64,000 nt of DNA from Eretmocerus hayati (taxonomy: Eukaryota > Arthropoda > Insecta > Hymenoptera > Aphelinidae), in contig CM056741.1 of assembly GCA_029851415.1 (NCBI GenBank), forward strand, positions 149,532,522 through 149,596,521, given 5' to 3'. How positions within the stretch are numbered: the first letter of the stretch is position 1; every line of letters starts with the position of its first letter. Below the pieces are notes generated by a model. That model saw only the letters and a program-made list of their open reading frames with translations, was not told the origin of the DNA and did not search any database. The position numbers were made by a program, and so were the translations under genes. Shown piece after piece: positions 1 through 12,438 of this stretch.

Positions 1-241
1 AAATTTGACCCTCTAAAAATTAGAAGATGTAATGTTGTGCAACTCAACATGGAACCCTCCTGCACAAGTCTCGAGTAGCTTCAGAGCTTCAGTAGAATAG
101 CTTTGACAAGGAATCACATGCTAAGCACGTATCATTCGGACTAGACTGATAATTATGATGACTCCATTGTTGAAATGAATCTTTGCAATCAAATTATCAG
201 AGACCTGCGTAGCTCATGTGTTTTCTCATTATAACCATCAC

Positions 242-2243
242 GGTGGTCCAAAAGCCCGAAAAAGATCGACTAAAATGACCAAAAAAACAACCGAGCACCC
301 TATCATTTTCCCTGCATTTTCTCACTAAAGAATCCATTCTTACCAAAGGCGGATCTGCTTCCGTATTGAAGTGTGGCAGTGGATTAATTTTCGCATTGGA
401 ACTGATGTAATTTCAGCCTAATTTTACCCCATCCGATATACACTGTGAGTAGTTTGTGAGAAGAGCTGGACCAAACTGGTTACAGTTTTAACCACACCCA
501 CTAGTTTTAACTGATGATCAACCAACTGGTTGCAGTTCTGGTGGTAACCAACCACTGGTTGCCTACCAAATTCAAGCACAGGTTGAAATATTTCCCACGA
601 CAAACATGTGCTTCGGGTTAGGGATAATTATGGGACCCATCACATACACTACCGCTCATAAATTCGTGAGCGGTGAACGCACGTTCCGCCTCATTTCGAG
701 AAGCGATATCTCAGACTCTATGCATTGTTAGAAAATTCTGAAAAAAGCATCTCAAAGCACAAAAAAAATGCTAACTTTCCAGTGGTTTCGATGATCTCTA
801 TCGTTCTTCTCGAAGGTACTAGATGCTGGCCAAAAATTAGAAATCTACGAAAAATTCCACTTCCATGGATACACCTGCAGTTCTGCTGCAAATAAAGATA
901 CAGCAATTCTGCAAACGGCATCTTGTAAAGCAGAAAAATTGCTATGTATAACTATTTTTTGATTATTCATTCCGTTCCGCGTGTGAGAACATACCAGCTG
1001 TCAAAACACCCGAAATGATAGTTTTTCAACGGAATCGGGATGGAAAACGGCAAAAACCATCATTTTGGGTGTTTTGACAGCTCGTACGTTCTCGCACGTG
1101 GAACCTGAAAAATAATCAAAAGATGACTACACATAGCATTTTTTCTGCTCTACAAGATGCCGTTTGCAGAATTGCCGTATCTTTATTTGCAGCAAAACTG
1201 CAGGTGTATCAATGGAAGTAGACATTTTCGTAGATTTCGAATTTTTGGCCAGCATCTAGTACCTTCGAGAAAAACGATAGAGATCATCGAAACCACTGGA
1301 AAGTTAGCATTTTCTCTGCTCTCCAAGATGCCTTTTTCAGAATTGTTCTACAATGCATAGAGTCTGAGATATCGCTTCTCGAAGTGAGGTGGAACGTGCG
1401 TTCACCGTTTACGAATTTATGAGCGGTAGTGTAGGTAAATGGTGATATCCGGACGGAATTTTTTTGTCAGAAGAAGACATTTCTTCGTATCTTTCCATGA
1501 CCAAATAAAAAGAAATAACGGTGGCGTCCACGCGAGCTTATTCAGTCAAAAATCCAGGTTGAGCAACGTTTTCGTGATTTAGTATCCGGATTGGTGGCTG
1601 CCAGTCTCTATTTGCAAAGCCTATGACTTGTTTCAGATCAAGAACTGCAAACTATAGAACGGGTGGTCACCAATCCGCGTACTGAATCGCGAAAACGTTT
1701 CTGGCCCTCATTTGCCCAAAAAGGCTCTTAGCTGTTGCACCGGTGTTCATTTTTATTTGTTCGTGAAAAGACATGAAGAAATTTTATTTTTAGACCCAAA
1801 AGTTCCATCCGGAGACCACCACCTACCAGTTTCATGAGTCCCATATTCATCATCCCATATTCGTTGTGGGACAAAACAGTGGTTGCGGACTTGGTAGGCA
1901 AGCAGCGGTTTCCACCAAAAGACAATAAATTGTTTGCAGCGAGGTTTGCAGCTTCTCCCCCAAGTTCTCACAAGTGTACAAAATGAGCCAAGATACGTTG
2001 AAAGACAGTGAGGTGTGTGAGAATTAAAAGCATCAGCAGACCAGATGCCTCTCACAAGCTAAAATTAGGCTAGAATTACATGTGTCCCAATGAGAAAAAC
2101 CAATCCACTACCGCACTCCACTGCCGAAGCAGCTCCAATGTCAGTAAAAAATGGATTCTTTAGTGAAAAAATGCAAGAAAAATCATAGCGTGCTCGGTTT
2201 TTTTCGACATTTTAATCCATCCTTGTCGGGCTTTAGGACTACC
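242..2243. mobile_element. Large foldback (inverted-repeat) element of about 2 kb
   Basis: The left arm (242 to about 1600, excluding a 787-bp insertion) is an imperfect reverse complement of the right arm (about 1655-2243). Examples: GTGGTCCAAAAGCCCGA at the left end against TCGGGCTTTAGGACTAC at the right; TCACTAAAGAATCCATT against AATGGATTCTTTAGTGA. The arms diverge by perhaps 20-25% by eye, so the element is old. No transposase is visible. Open frames on the minus strand at 1728-2055 lie in the right arm and are repeat sequence. Superfamily is undetermined. Confidence 0.75.
647..1431. mobile_element. Palindromic MITE with TA target duplication, Tc1/mariner-like
   Basis: A 785-bp near-complete palindrome, arms about 390 bp. 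The ends are CACTACCGCTCATAAATTCG and its reverse complement. TA dinucleotides flank it at 645-646 and 1432-1433. It sits inside the left arm of the 242-2243 foldback; the other arm preserves the unoccupied site. TA targeting is the basis for the Tc1/mariner suggestion. The 67-codon frames near 718-921 and 1157-1360 are mirror images and not genes. Confidence 0.8.
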
Positions 2244-2255
2244 TTGTTCAGCCTT

Positions 2256-5200
2256 AGCCGTGCACGTATAACTCTGTTCATAATAAGAGTTTTGATATAA
2301 CAACGAAATAGCCAGTACAGCTGATGTGACAACTTCAATGAGTCAGCATCTAGATAATACGCCGAATAAGCATGTCATCCAAATTTCACCAGCCGCAGGG
2401 ATTTCAGGACTCGTAATCTCAAGATTTAGAGATACTTTAAATTCCGGCTCATGATCATTAATCATATATGCGAATCGCACGTTGTCAAAATTTTCTCTTA
2501 TCGAACAGTCAACTCGCGTATACCTACATGTTGCTATCGAAAAGTTTCACAATAATACTGGATTTCGCAATAACACAACACTCACCGTCCATGATATCCA
2601 TGATGAGGCTGGGTTCTGTGCAAACTCTTCGTTACACCAGGTCTTGCACCAAGCGTAGCACTTCGTCTTCAGATTATTCTAAGGATCTTTTGAAAAACCT
2701 TCAAACTTCGCTGTCTCCAAAAGAACTTCACTCCAAAACAAAATTGATAGTCTGACAGCAGATAGGAGCGTGGCCCGCGCGGCGTTCGATACTTGAACCA
2801 GTTAGTTTAGTATTATTTATTCAAGTATCACGTGTGGGGCCCGCCGCCGCGCGGGGCCTGTCAAGCGTTGCGCCCACCGTCGTCGTATGCTCGAACCATC
2901 TCTACTGGTGGATCTGCAACTCCAAGAACCAAACACCAGCAGCACCACGACGACAATGAAGAAGAAGAACAAGACGAAGAAGACTCCTCACTTGAACTAG
3001 ACGATGACATCCTTAAATGTTTATCCCCTTTTCAAATATTGACCCTTTGGATCTGAACTTGAATAATTCTTCCTATAGCTGCTCTGACGCTTGACCCTCA
3101 GAGATGACAACCGGCTGGCTCAATGTGATGATAGCGGGGCGCCCGTGAGCTTCACTCTGTAAAGTGTATGAAAATGATTTTCAAATGATTTTCCTCGTTC
3201 AAGGTTTGGAGGGTCCGTGCTGACACGTGTAACGGCAGCACAACTGATACGATTATATAGAAATACACGGAGAGCAGAGATGATTGAGGAATTTCGATCG
3301 AGCGGCGGCGCTTAGCTCCAAATGATGATGATGATGATGATGATAGTATAATTGAGACTTGCGGGCAGTTTTATTCGAATTGACTGAAGAGAGCTGTTAT
3401 GAGTAGTTTGGAGGAACTACTTCTTGATACTAACAGCGTTAAACAGAATAATCTGTGATAGAGGTTCTCAGCAGGAGGAATTCCTCGAGATTCACACTTG
3501 TTAATTAATTGGCATCTCTTATCTTGGTTTTCAATTATCTGACTATAATACCATTGATAAGAGAAATCGTGATCTAAATCAGACGCTTGTAGAAAGATGT
3601 CTTTGTAATCCATCTTGGGATTTCTGATATCAGATATTCGGGATGTGAATTTCTGGATTTTAACTTGAGGCTTTGGTTCTCATGGCGATGAAAAGAAGAA
3701 AAACCAATAATCCGACTTGTCTACATTTTCAATTATTTCAAGCAATGTGCAATCACACAGTCTATTTCGAGTGAAATATGTTGCCTATTCTCAACATGAT
3801 TCAGATTTTTTTAAATTTCATGAGCTATACCGGCGCTTGAGAGCAGAATCCAGAAATGACGCCATAGAAACTCAACGATCGTTATTAGAAGCGGGAAAGA
3901 ATTGTTCAAAAATGATTCGAAGGCACGCGAATAAATCAGTCTTTCATGTCAATTTGTCAAAAGTATAAGCTTGTTTTGAGCATACTTATTTACCTCGGAT
4001 TGGATGAGGTTTTGACAGAGAATGATTCTCACACCGCGATATAGAAACCAGAATTGAGGTATAAAGAATAATTTGGAATACTTTGGTCTAGAGATTTTCT
4101 CTTCGCTTTGAATTTTAACACGTCCACTACGATGGGTCCCATCGGCGGATTCCACAATTTTTAATTCCCCGCCCTTTCACAACTCGTACATGGTTAAAAA
4201 AGATCTTCCTGGTAACGGTTTGACATGGAGACTCACTTCGCCTAGAACGTAAATAACGATTCAAAAAATTGGTCCCTTCCAAAAATGTTTTCGGAAAAAT
4301 ACAAAATTCTAGTCCACAGCCGGAATAAAGTTACCGAAAACCGATTTTGCAGTGAACATGGTAACAAATCTACAGCATATCTCCCCATTCGTTGAATCTG
4401 AAAAAATTACTTTACGTATTTTAGGCTTATTATAGATAAACTTTGAGAGCAGGTATTCAAGAACGTTCCAATTGTACGATAAGATATTTAATCAACTTAT
4501 TCAAAGTTTCAAGGCTAGATACCAGAAGAAGAACAATGTATCCTGATTGTGTAAGTAGATCAATTTGTTATTCACTCTAACTCGGCAACGGTAATTCAAC
4601 AATAATTTTTATAATAACTATACTTGACGTTCGAAACAACTTTCAATTTTCTGTTTAAATCCTTAATTATTGAAATTTTGTCTTCAAACTTTTTGTTAGT
4701 TGCAATAAGTCACAAATTATGGCGCTATCAAATGAACAAAATTCTCAATCACAATCGAGCACTGTATATCGTTGCACAAATACACTAAAAAAATTATCAT
4801 TCTATGAGTTCTTGACTTTTGAGCACAAATACCAAAAGCTAACAAATAAATTCAATTATTTTTGTGAGTCGTTGCTGTAGCTTGAGCTATTTCCAACAAT
4901 CAATACATGGTATTGTTTGATGATGACTTATCCAAACTTTTCCTATCTGGAAAATATTTTTCAGCCTACTATCGTCATGAAAATGCAAACAAAATTTGTT
5001 GATCAAAGATAAGATGCGTTTATCATACATTAATCTACAGACACGTGGTGGTGAGTTCTGTCCATACATTCATTGGTATCTCAAAATTATCCATCAATTG
5101 CTGCCGAGCAAATGTTTCAACGACAAAAGCAAAGAAAAAGAGTTTCAGAATGATTCATGCTCTTACTTCGAGGAACTACTTTTGCATGGTGGACAATTGA

Positions 5201-8200
5201 AAACTAATCGAGATACTTATGGGAGATTCTGAATCAGAATGCTATAACTCACGATTGAATTCTGTAAAAGTTGCCCTCGTATTAGATTGAGGGTTGTTGC
5301 ATGTTGCATCGGTAATCACCTTCTAGAGGAATGCTAACCCATGTAAAACATACGATTCCATGAACATATATGATCATACATAAAACCGCTTCAAATATTT
5401 TTTTTATTCCAGAAAGTTGTGATATATTGATTCAAACCTATTCTAACACCAATCCGCCATGCTACTGACCATATACTACTCAAAAAAAATTCTTTCCGGG
5501 AGTCGGTCTCAGGTTCCCAAAAACAATTTTTGATGAAGAATGATATTCAATGTGGATTTGTTCTGATCAGTTCTTCAAATGTTTAAAACCTGATAATGAG
5601 TCCGGGGAAGGTTTTTCTGAGTAATGTCCGATCATCATCGTGAAGTATTAATGTTACACCAGCTATAAATGAGTGTATCCTGTCATTTCGCAATGAAAAT
5701 GACCAATTCTCAAAACGATTTCATTCATGATCATATATGACCATAGAATCCTCGGATTCCATGATCATACATGTTCATGGAATCTTATATGTTCTATATG
5801 AGAAGGGCGCGTCTGAACGGAGAGGCCCATTCTTATCATACCGAAATAGTTTTTTTCGGAAAATAGTGATCTACATAGTTACAGTATCCAACATATTAAC
5901 TCAATCATATGGAAATCCAAAATTTACCAATAACCGTTTTAATCTGGAACCGTTCATATTTTTCAAGGGTTCGAGATTGGAAATTCAATCGCTTCAAGGA
6001 ATGTACCACGAAAGATTTGTCAGAAGATGTAACAGAACCATGTATAAAAATAAATATCTGTTACTACCATATAAAAATTTTAATTTGAATCTCTGAATAT
6101 GATTTTTAGGTTCTCGTGTTATAAAATGTTCCATGAAACTGCGTGCAAATCTATAGTTTTGTTATGATCAGGACTTAAAATACTCGCTCCGCTCGTGTCA
6201 CAATCAGTCTTCCGTACGAAACTACCCGTATACATGCAGAGTCATGAACTACTATTCCTTTGCCGAAATGACGTAGGATAAGTCTGACACTCATAAGAGA
6301 GATCAGAGTTCAACTTAAAATTTGAATGAAAAGAGAAATGATATCGTAATTTATCTCAATTTGGTACACAATCTTCAGCCATCTGATTGGAGTGAAACTC
6401 AGCGGATTATGGTTTCTAATACATGATAAGAAATAATATCTCCAAGGTTTTTGACTTCAATCATAACCACATTTTTTACGTAATCTCGAAGTATTTTACT
6501 CTTCAAAACGTACCCGAGTACTTGGAAAACTAAATTCCACTCAAGTTGTACTTTTAAATTAGATTACTTCTATCGTATTCTTCATGAATTCTCCCGTGGA
6601 TTCCGAAATTCATGAATAAGGACATGAAAATTATCTTCAAAAATCTATAACCAAAGGATTGACATCGCTAACACTAACATTCCAAAATTTTGGAAGGTAC
6701 TTCAGAAACCATAAAAAAAAATTACCGCTCGATCTGAATTCCTCTAATCTTGTTCATCCAACTACTACTATACAAAAGAAAATAGTGCCATCTGAGAAAT
6801 TATACTCACCGAGCTGTCCAAAAAGCGTTGTCAACTGCACCATGCGATAACGAGCTTGCGCATCCACTGATGCGAAGCGTGCTCACCAAATAGTCACGAG
6901 GCTTGTTTGAGGTATACCGCACTCGATGCCACGAGCTCGTCACTAATACTAACTGAGTTTACAAGTTAACCTAATTTGAAAACTAGACAAACTCTTTGGC
7001 CAGTAGCAGCTCGATCGACAAGTGCATGAGCCACTAAAATCGTACATCAAAATGGAAAAAAAAAGAAAAAAATTATCAAAAAATTGTCGCGAATCGGTAT
7101 AACAAGCAGAATTCAGAGCCGTATAGCCGGCAGCTCAGCCGCGGCCCCACTAAATACTGGATCGGCCCACCGATTTAGAGCGAGTGTCTCAATGGCAGCT
7201 GTGCCGATCGACTACACAGCGATATATAGATTCCCTTTCTTTATACCCACCATATTATACTCGATCCCCGATCGACGTTTACGACGAATATAATAGCTGG
7301 TTGACTACGAGTAAAGAATGATCGACAGTAGCTATCCTCTCAACGGATCGCATCTCTTTCTCTCTCTATCTCTTTCTCTTTTTCTTTACCACCGACTCTT
7401 TTATCTCATCTCCCGATACGACAACAACCGCACATGACAAGCCACCGTGCGCTAATATGCTCGATTGACCGATAATAGCCAATGTAAGTATGTATACTGG
7501 TTTGCGCTGCTGCAGATTGTTGAGCAATTTTGCCCGGCGAACCTTGCATGCGAAAAAGCTAGTATATATATAGAGAAAGAGGTGAAAGCTTTTTTATACG
7601 TGGAATTTTTTTTGCAAACTCTTATAGGAGTTTAGCGAGTTACAGGCCAGCGGTGTTTTGCAGGAATCTTGCAATGCGGTAAATACTGGAACGATTTTGT
7701 TGCGATCGTGTGATGTCGTCGTCAAGCTTGCTGTAATGTTTGTATATATGTGAGGATACTTATTAGATGGTTGTGAGCGTGGCGCCACAAATTGAGCAAC
7801 TGAAAAGCGGTCAGCGGAAAATTTAGCTAGGTGCGTAGTTTAGTGGGAGGTAGGGTATTATAATTCGTAATCAGCTCGTAATTTGTATTAGGTATGTCTG
7901 TTGAAGAGACGGAAACTATACGCTCACTTGTCGTTGTTGATGGATTCAAATTGTGCTAAGGAAGGCTCTATTGAAAAATTTCTCATCTGTTTCTGAATTT
8001 GGATGCAGTCACCAAGGTTAGATTGAAAATTGTGAGGTTGATTGCTTCGTATCGGCACTCCAATTCTAAAGTGAATTGACACCCAAAAACTAGTCTATAC
8101 TGTTTTCGCACGGTTCTAAATGATCATATAACTAGCGCTATTGCCTCGCTTGCTACCACTCCTTCGGCTCGTAGATGTTTTTGATAAGTCAGAGGCTCTT

Positions 8201-8320
8201 GCAATGCTTTTGCAGGTCTGACCTGATATTTGTGAATTGAGGGGTAATGATCAATCGATGAAGGTATGCATTAGATTACGGTTTCTTATGAAGTTCGTCG
8301 ATGTAGAAGATGACATTTGT
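2256..8320. other. Intergenic DNA, no gene recognised
   Basis: An AT-rich stretch with stop codons in all frames. It holds an (ATG)n microsatellite at 3322-3344, a roughly 30-bp inverted repeat (5350-5382 against 5760-5795, GATTCCATGAACAT) and a CT-rich run at 7345-7390. The longest frame, 119 codons at 5737-6096 on the plus strand, resembles no family I know. Confidence 0.6.
3322..3344. repeat. (ATG)n microsatellite
   Basis: About seven uninterrupted ATG units. Confidence 0.95.
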
Positions 8321-8459
8321 TGAACTATGGTGTCACCAACAGTTACAACCATCCAACAACCTGTACGGCCAGCCACTGACGCCGACCATCAACTGACCCA
8401 CCTCCCGAAACTCCGCGCCCTCGCCCATAAACCACACGATCACATATTACATTTTAGCC

Positions 8460-9485
8460 AGCACAGACCAGCCCAGTCTAAATCAGACCATCCCAAACCG
8501 TTCCAGATCATTTCAAGACTCTTCCAGACAGAACCACATCATCGTACCAGACCGTCCTAAATCGTCCGAAACTGTACCAAACCGTATCAGAAAGTCCAAG
8601 ATCGTACCAGACCACTCCAGACCATACCAGACCATCCGTGGCCTCACTAGGACATCCCAGAACATACTAGACTGTCCCATCCTGTCTTGAACTATGTCGG
8701 ATCGTTTCAAATCATTTCAAATGATCCTTAACAAACCAGAACGTCTCAGATCGTCCCAGACCGTACCAGGCCATTCCAGACCATACCAGACTGCACCAAA
8801 ATGTCCCGGTTTGGACCAGACAGTCCCAAATTGTACGGGAAAGTTCCAGTCTGTACCAGAAGACTGTTCCAGACCGTTCCACACCATCGCAAACCATCCC
8901 GTACACCGTAGCAGAGTGTCCCAGATCATACTAGACCGTTTCGGCCCGTCCCAGACTGTACCAGACCGCTTCAGGTCGTGCTATACCGTACCAAGAATTA
9001 CCATATCGTATCAAGCCGGACCAGATCGTTTCAAACGATTCCAGAAAGTTTCAGACCTCTCCAGACCATCCTAAACCATCCCCGACCATCTCAGTCAGTT
9101 CTGAACCATTTCAGGCTATACCAGACCACCCCGTACTGTACCGGAACGCACCAGATCGTACTAGATCGTCCTAGACCATTCGAAAACGTCCCAAGTCATA
9201 TTAGATCCTTCCAGCTCATACCAGACCGTGCCAAATCGTACCAAGATTGTACCACGACCGTAGCAGATGGTTTCAGACCACTTCAGACCACTGCAGATTG
9301 TACCAAACCGTTCTAGACCTTGCCAGGCCGTCCCAGACCGCTCCAAACCCTACTACAGTGTCTCAGGTCGTAACAAACCGTCCTAGAATATTCCAGACAG
9401 TGCTAAGCCGTTCCAGACAGTAGTAGAACGTCCCAGATCATACGAGACCATTTCAAGCTATTCCAGACCGTACCGCAGACCATCC
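8460..9485. repeat. Degenerate minisatellite with 10-bp period
   Basis: About 100 units of a 10-mer close to CCAGACCGTA, with variants such as CCAGACCATC and CCAAACCGTT, lie head to tail. The units diverge a lot but keep the 10-bp register over most of the kilobase. Because the unit rarely creates stops, long frames appear on both strands (such as 126 codons at 8694-9074, with periodic Pro/Asp/Gln/Thr); they are repeat artefacts. Weaker copies may extend left to about 8340. Confidence 0.9.
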
Positions 9486-9707
9486 ATTAACCTGGCCACC
9501 ATAAGGGGGCGTCCGTAAACTGCGTATGGGAGAATCTTCTTCAGTTTTTTGACCCCTCCCTGCGCCCTTGTATTTGAGCGTAAGATAATGGCATAAGATT
9601 TGAGTGACCCTCCCCCCTTATTCCTCTTCATCCTTGAAAATTGTTTTTACGAGATATATGTAATCACTGTATTCATATTGTTTTTCACTATAGGCAGAGT
9701 AAATCGT

Positions 9708-9740
9708 TTATCTATCTATCTATCATTCTATCTATCTATC
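9708..9740. repeat. (TATC)n microsatellite, interrupted
   Basis: TATC repeats with one CATT interruption. Confidence 0.95.
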
Positions 9741-10063
9741 CCCCTGTCATCTTACGTAATCACCAAATTCTCCCCAAGCCCAAATTTTGAGCTTTAAAAT
9801 TTTAACGAAATACATTTAAATACATTCACCAGTATCATCCAGGCGAATGCTACAAAATAATACTCTTAGATAGGATCGGGTGGTCAATTACTGATGAACA
9901 TTCAATCTTTGTAAGCATAGATGGAGAAGAACAGGGTGAGATAATTCAAAATCACTCACAATCAGTCATCGGAGTTTGCGTCGACTTTTCAATACAATCA
10001 GTGGCTGACATGCTTTCAAATTTATTAACTATCAATCTCTTGTCACGTGGCTAACGAAGACTA

Positions 10064-10683
10064 TTTTTCGATACCATAGAAGGTTTCGCGATTCTTAAAA
10101 AACTGGGGAAAAACTTTTGCCGCATCCCGCACGACGTATCCTGCTTTGCCGCACGAACATCATTTTTAACATGGAAAACCCTATACTGACGATTGCGCCC
10201 TCCCAGCCCTCCGTGTCCCTGAGATCACTATGACTTTTCATGGCTCCTTTTAGAGCTGATAAAATATTAAACTACGTTATTTCCACTTAAAATTTTACGA
10301 GGAACACGATGAAATTGTCAGTTCTGAATTCCAAAGTGACTCCGACGTCATATTGGCGATTCTTTTGAAATATCATCAATATTACGCCGGGGTCAATTTG
10401 AAACTCAAAGCTGACAGTTTCACCGTGTTCCTCGTGAAATTTTACGTGAAAATGATGAATTATGATAATTTTTCAGCTTCTAAAAGGAGCCATGAACAAT
10501 CATAGCGATCTCGGAGACACGGAAGGTTGGGAGGACGAAATTTTCAATATGGGGTTTTCCATATTGAAAATGATGTTCTTGTGGCAAAGCAAGATACGTC
10601 GGACAGGGCCCCGGAAAAAGTTTTTTCCCATTTTTTTTATCTTAAAGATCGAAAATCGACGATGGTATCGTGGAGAATCGATA
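10064..10683. mobile_element. Foldback element of about 620 bp
   Basis: The arms, about 280 bp each, are imperfect reverse complements around a loop near 10340-10400. GACGTATCCTGCTTTGCC at the left pairs with GGCAAAGCAAGATACGTC at the right, and ATGGCTCCTTTTAGA with TCTAAAAGGAGCCAT. No coding capacity. A target duplication could not be fixed by eye. Confidence 0.75.
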
Positions 10684-11177
10684 GTTGTGAAATAATTCAC
10701 ACCCTGATATGCATACACAGTCCAATCATCTTGACTAGAATAGGTTTCTTCTGTTCGTTCTCAAATATTGCAGGCATTGAATGATGATACGGTATTCAGA
10801 TTATATCAGTTTTTTCATATAGTTTCATTTTGCCACGATGAATGGTGAAACCACCTACGTCAAGTGGCTTGTTGTCCCCCCCCCCCTCCACAGTAAGGAT
10901 TTGTGAGGATTTTGGGGACTCCCCCCCCCCAAAAAAACCCTTATGAACGTCCCCTAACTCACTCACCAACCTGTGCATGACCCATACGGACATCCATTAC
11001 AGTTCGCTTCTCCCACGTGGGCGACGTGATACGTGGGATCCGGTCGGTTAGGTTTTCCGAAAGCCCGTAATTTTCTACCATTCAACCCGTCAACTTCTGG
11101 ATGGATCGTATTAAGACGCAGCGCTAAGGATGAGTAGTATGATCAAGGGACTCATATATTCTGGCAATAGAGACGGG

Positions 11178-12230
11178 TACCGTCAACCGGGGTAACTTTG
11201 GAACAGGTGGGGGGGGGTAGCTTTGGAACAACCCATGAAAGAGTGGTTATCACGCGCAGTTGACTAGGCAGATGATTCTGAGACCTTAATACCGGTTCTC
11301 TCCACTTAGGACAAGCGTAAACAATGTTTTGCATTGGCGCGAGGTCCTCCATCAGCTATTGATCCGTTTATAAGCTGACTTCTTCAGAAGTATGTTTTCG
11401 ACCCAGCAAACAATCTCTTGGAAAAAGTGGTCTGGTTCCGACTTTAGCAGGTCGAATTCAAGGTAGCTGAGCTAGATTACACTTGACTGTACACGTGTAC
11501 ACATATCTGGACGAAACCAGTGTTACATTAAAGTATCCTTAGCTATAGGTTCAATTTTGTAGAGTGAAAAAAATACATACTTGTCAAAGTATGTATTTTT
11601 TTGTCAGAAACCGGACGGGGTAACTTTGGAACACTTGTTCATGTACTCTCAATTATCTCCCAATTTCTATATCATCATCAAATCCTACTTACTTCAGTAG
11701 TCGTTGATGAGAGCTTCAAAATGAGCCAAAGAGCGTCTCATTTCGACCTACGGAAGCCGAGTTATGGCAGTTTTTGTCAGGAACCGACTGTGAAGGTATT
11801 TTCCTCCTCGAGAGTTACCCGCGACGCGGGCAGTGAAGTATGCTGAAGGTGTCTATGCTCGATTATAGAAGTTAAATTCAATCAAATGGAATTTTCCAAT
11901 AGGTCAATGGAAAACTAAGACACTCAGCTTTCGATTACTGATAGTGAAAACCGATTGCGCGACCTATTTAACAATTAACTGACGAATGAATAATGACAAC
12001 AATTTCTGTTCCAAAGTTACCCCAATCCGTGTTTAATCTTAGAACACGACTTTCGGCGCTCATTGCTCCAACCAGAGATGTCCAAATATACCTTATGAAC
12101 ACCGCAATCGAAAGCTGAAACTGTAAGCTCTCGATTGATCACAATGCACTTCTGATGTAAGATGTGCAAATTTCGCGGGGTTTAAGGAAAAAATGCAATT
12201 TTTATTACAAAGTTACCCCGGTTGACGGTA
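11178..12230. mobile_element. TIR element of about 1.05 kb bounded by TACCGTCAACCGGGGTAACT
   Basis: Terminal inverted repeats of at least 23 bp are identical at both ends. The outermost TA on each side may be the target duplication, which would suggest a Tc1/mariner relative. GGGGTAACTTTGGAAC recurs inside (near 11200 and 11618) and inverted near 12000. A hairpin with about 15-bp arms (AATACATACTT / AAGTATGTATT) lies at 11567-11598. No transposase frame is seen. Confidence 0.75.
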
Positions 12231-12438
12231 TTTAAATATCTATTACGCAGACTCATAGGGTTCTAAAATCTAATATGACGACATGTTTAACGAAGAACAT
12301 TCCCAAGGCCTCAACGAGATTTCCTTCTAACACCTGACCAATCCTGAATCTCATTATAAAAATCTCAAAGGCACGCGCTTTTTGAACCCTTTTTCCTGAA
12401 TTGTGATACTTTCAAGTGATAATCTGTAAGGGTTGGTA

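Noticed and set aside
1728..2055. Two overlapping minus-strand frames (65 and 100 codons)
   Set aside because: They lie in the right arm of the 2-kb foldback; the homologous left arm does not keep either frame, and no transposase domain is recognised.
5737..6096. Plus-strand frame of 119 codons
   Set aside because: No recognised domain, no clear splice context, and composition like its surroundings.
8694..9316. Long open frames on both strands (up to 126 codons) with periodic Pro, Asp, Gln and Thr
   Set aside because: They lie in the 10-bp minisatellite, occur in several frames at once and show only the repeat's periodicity.
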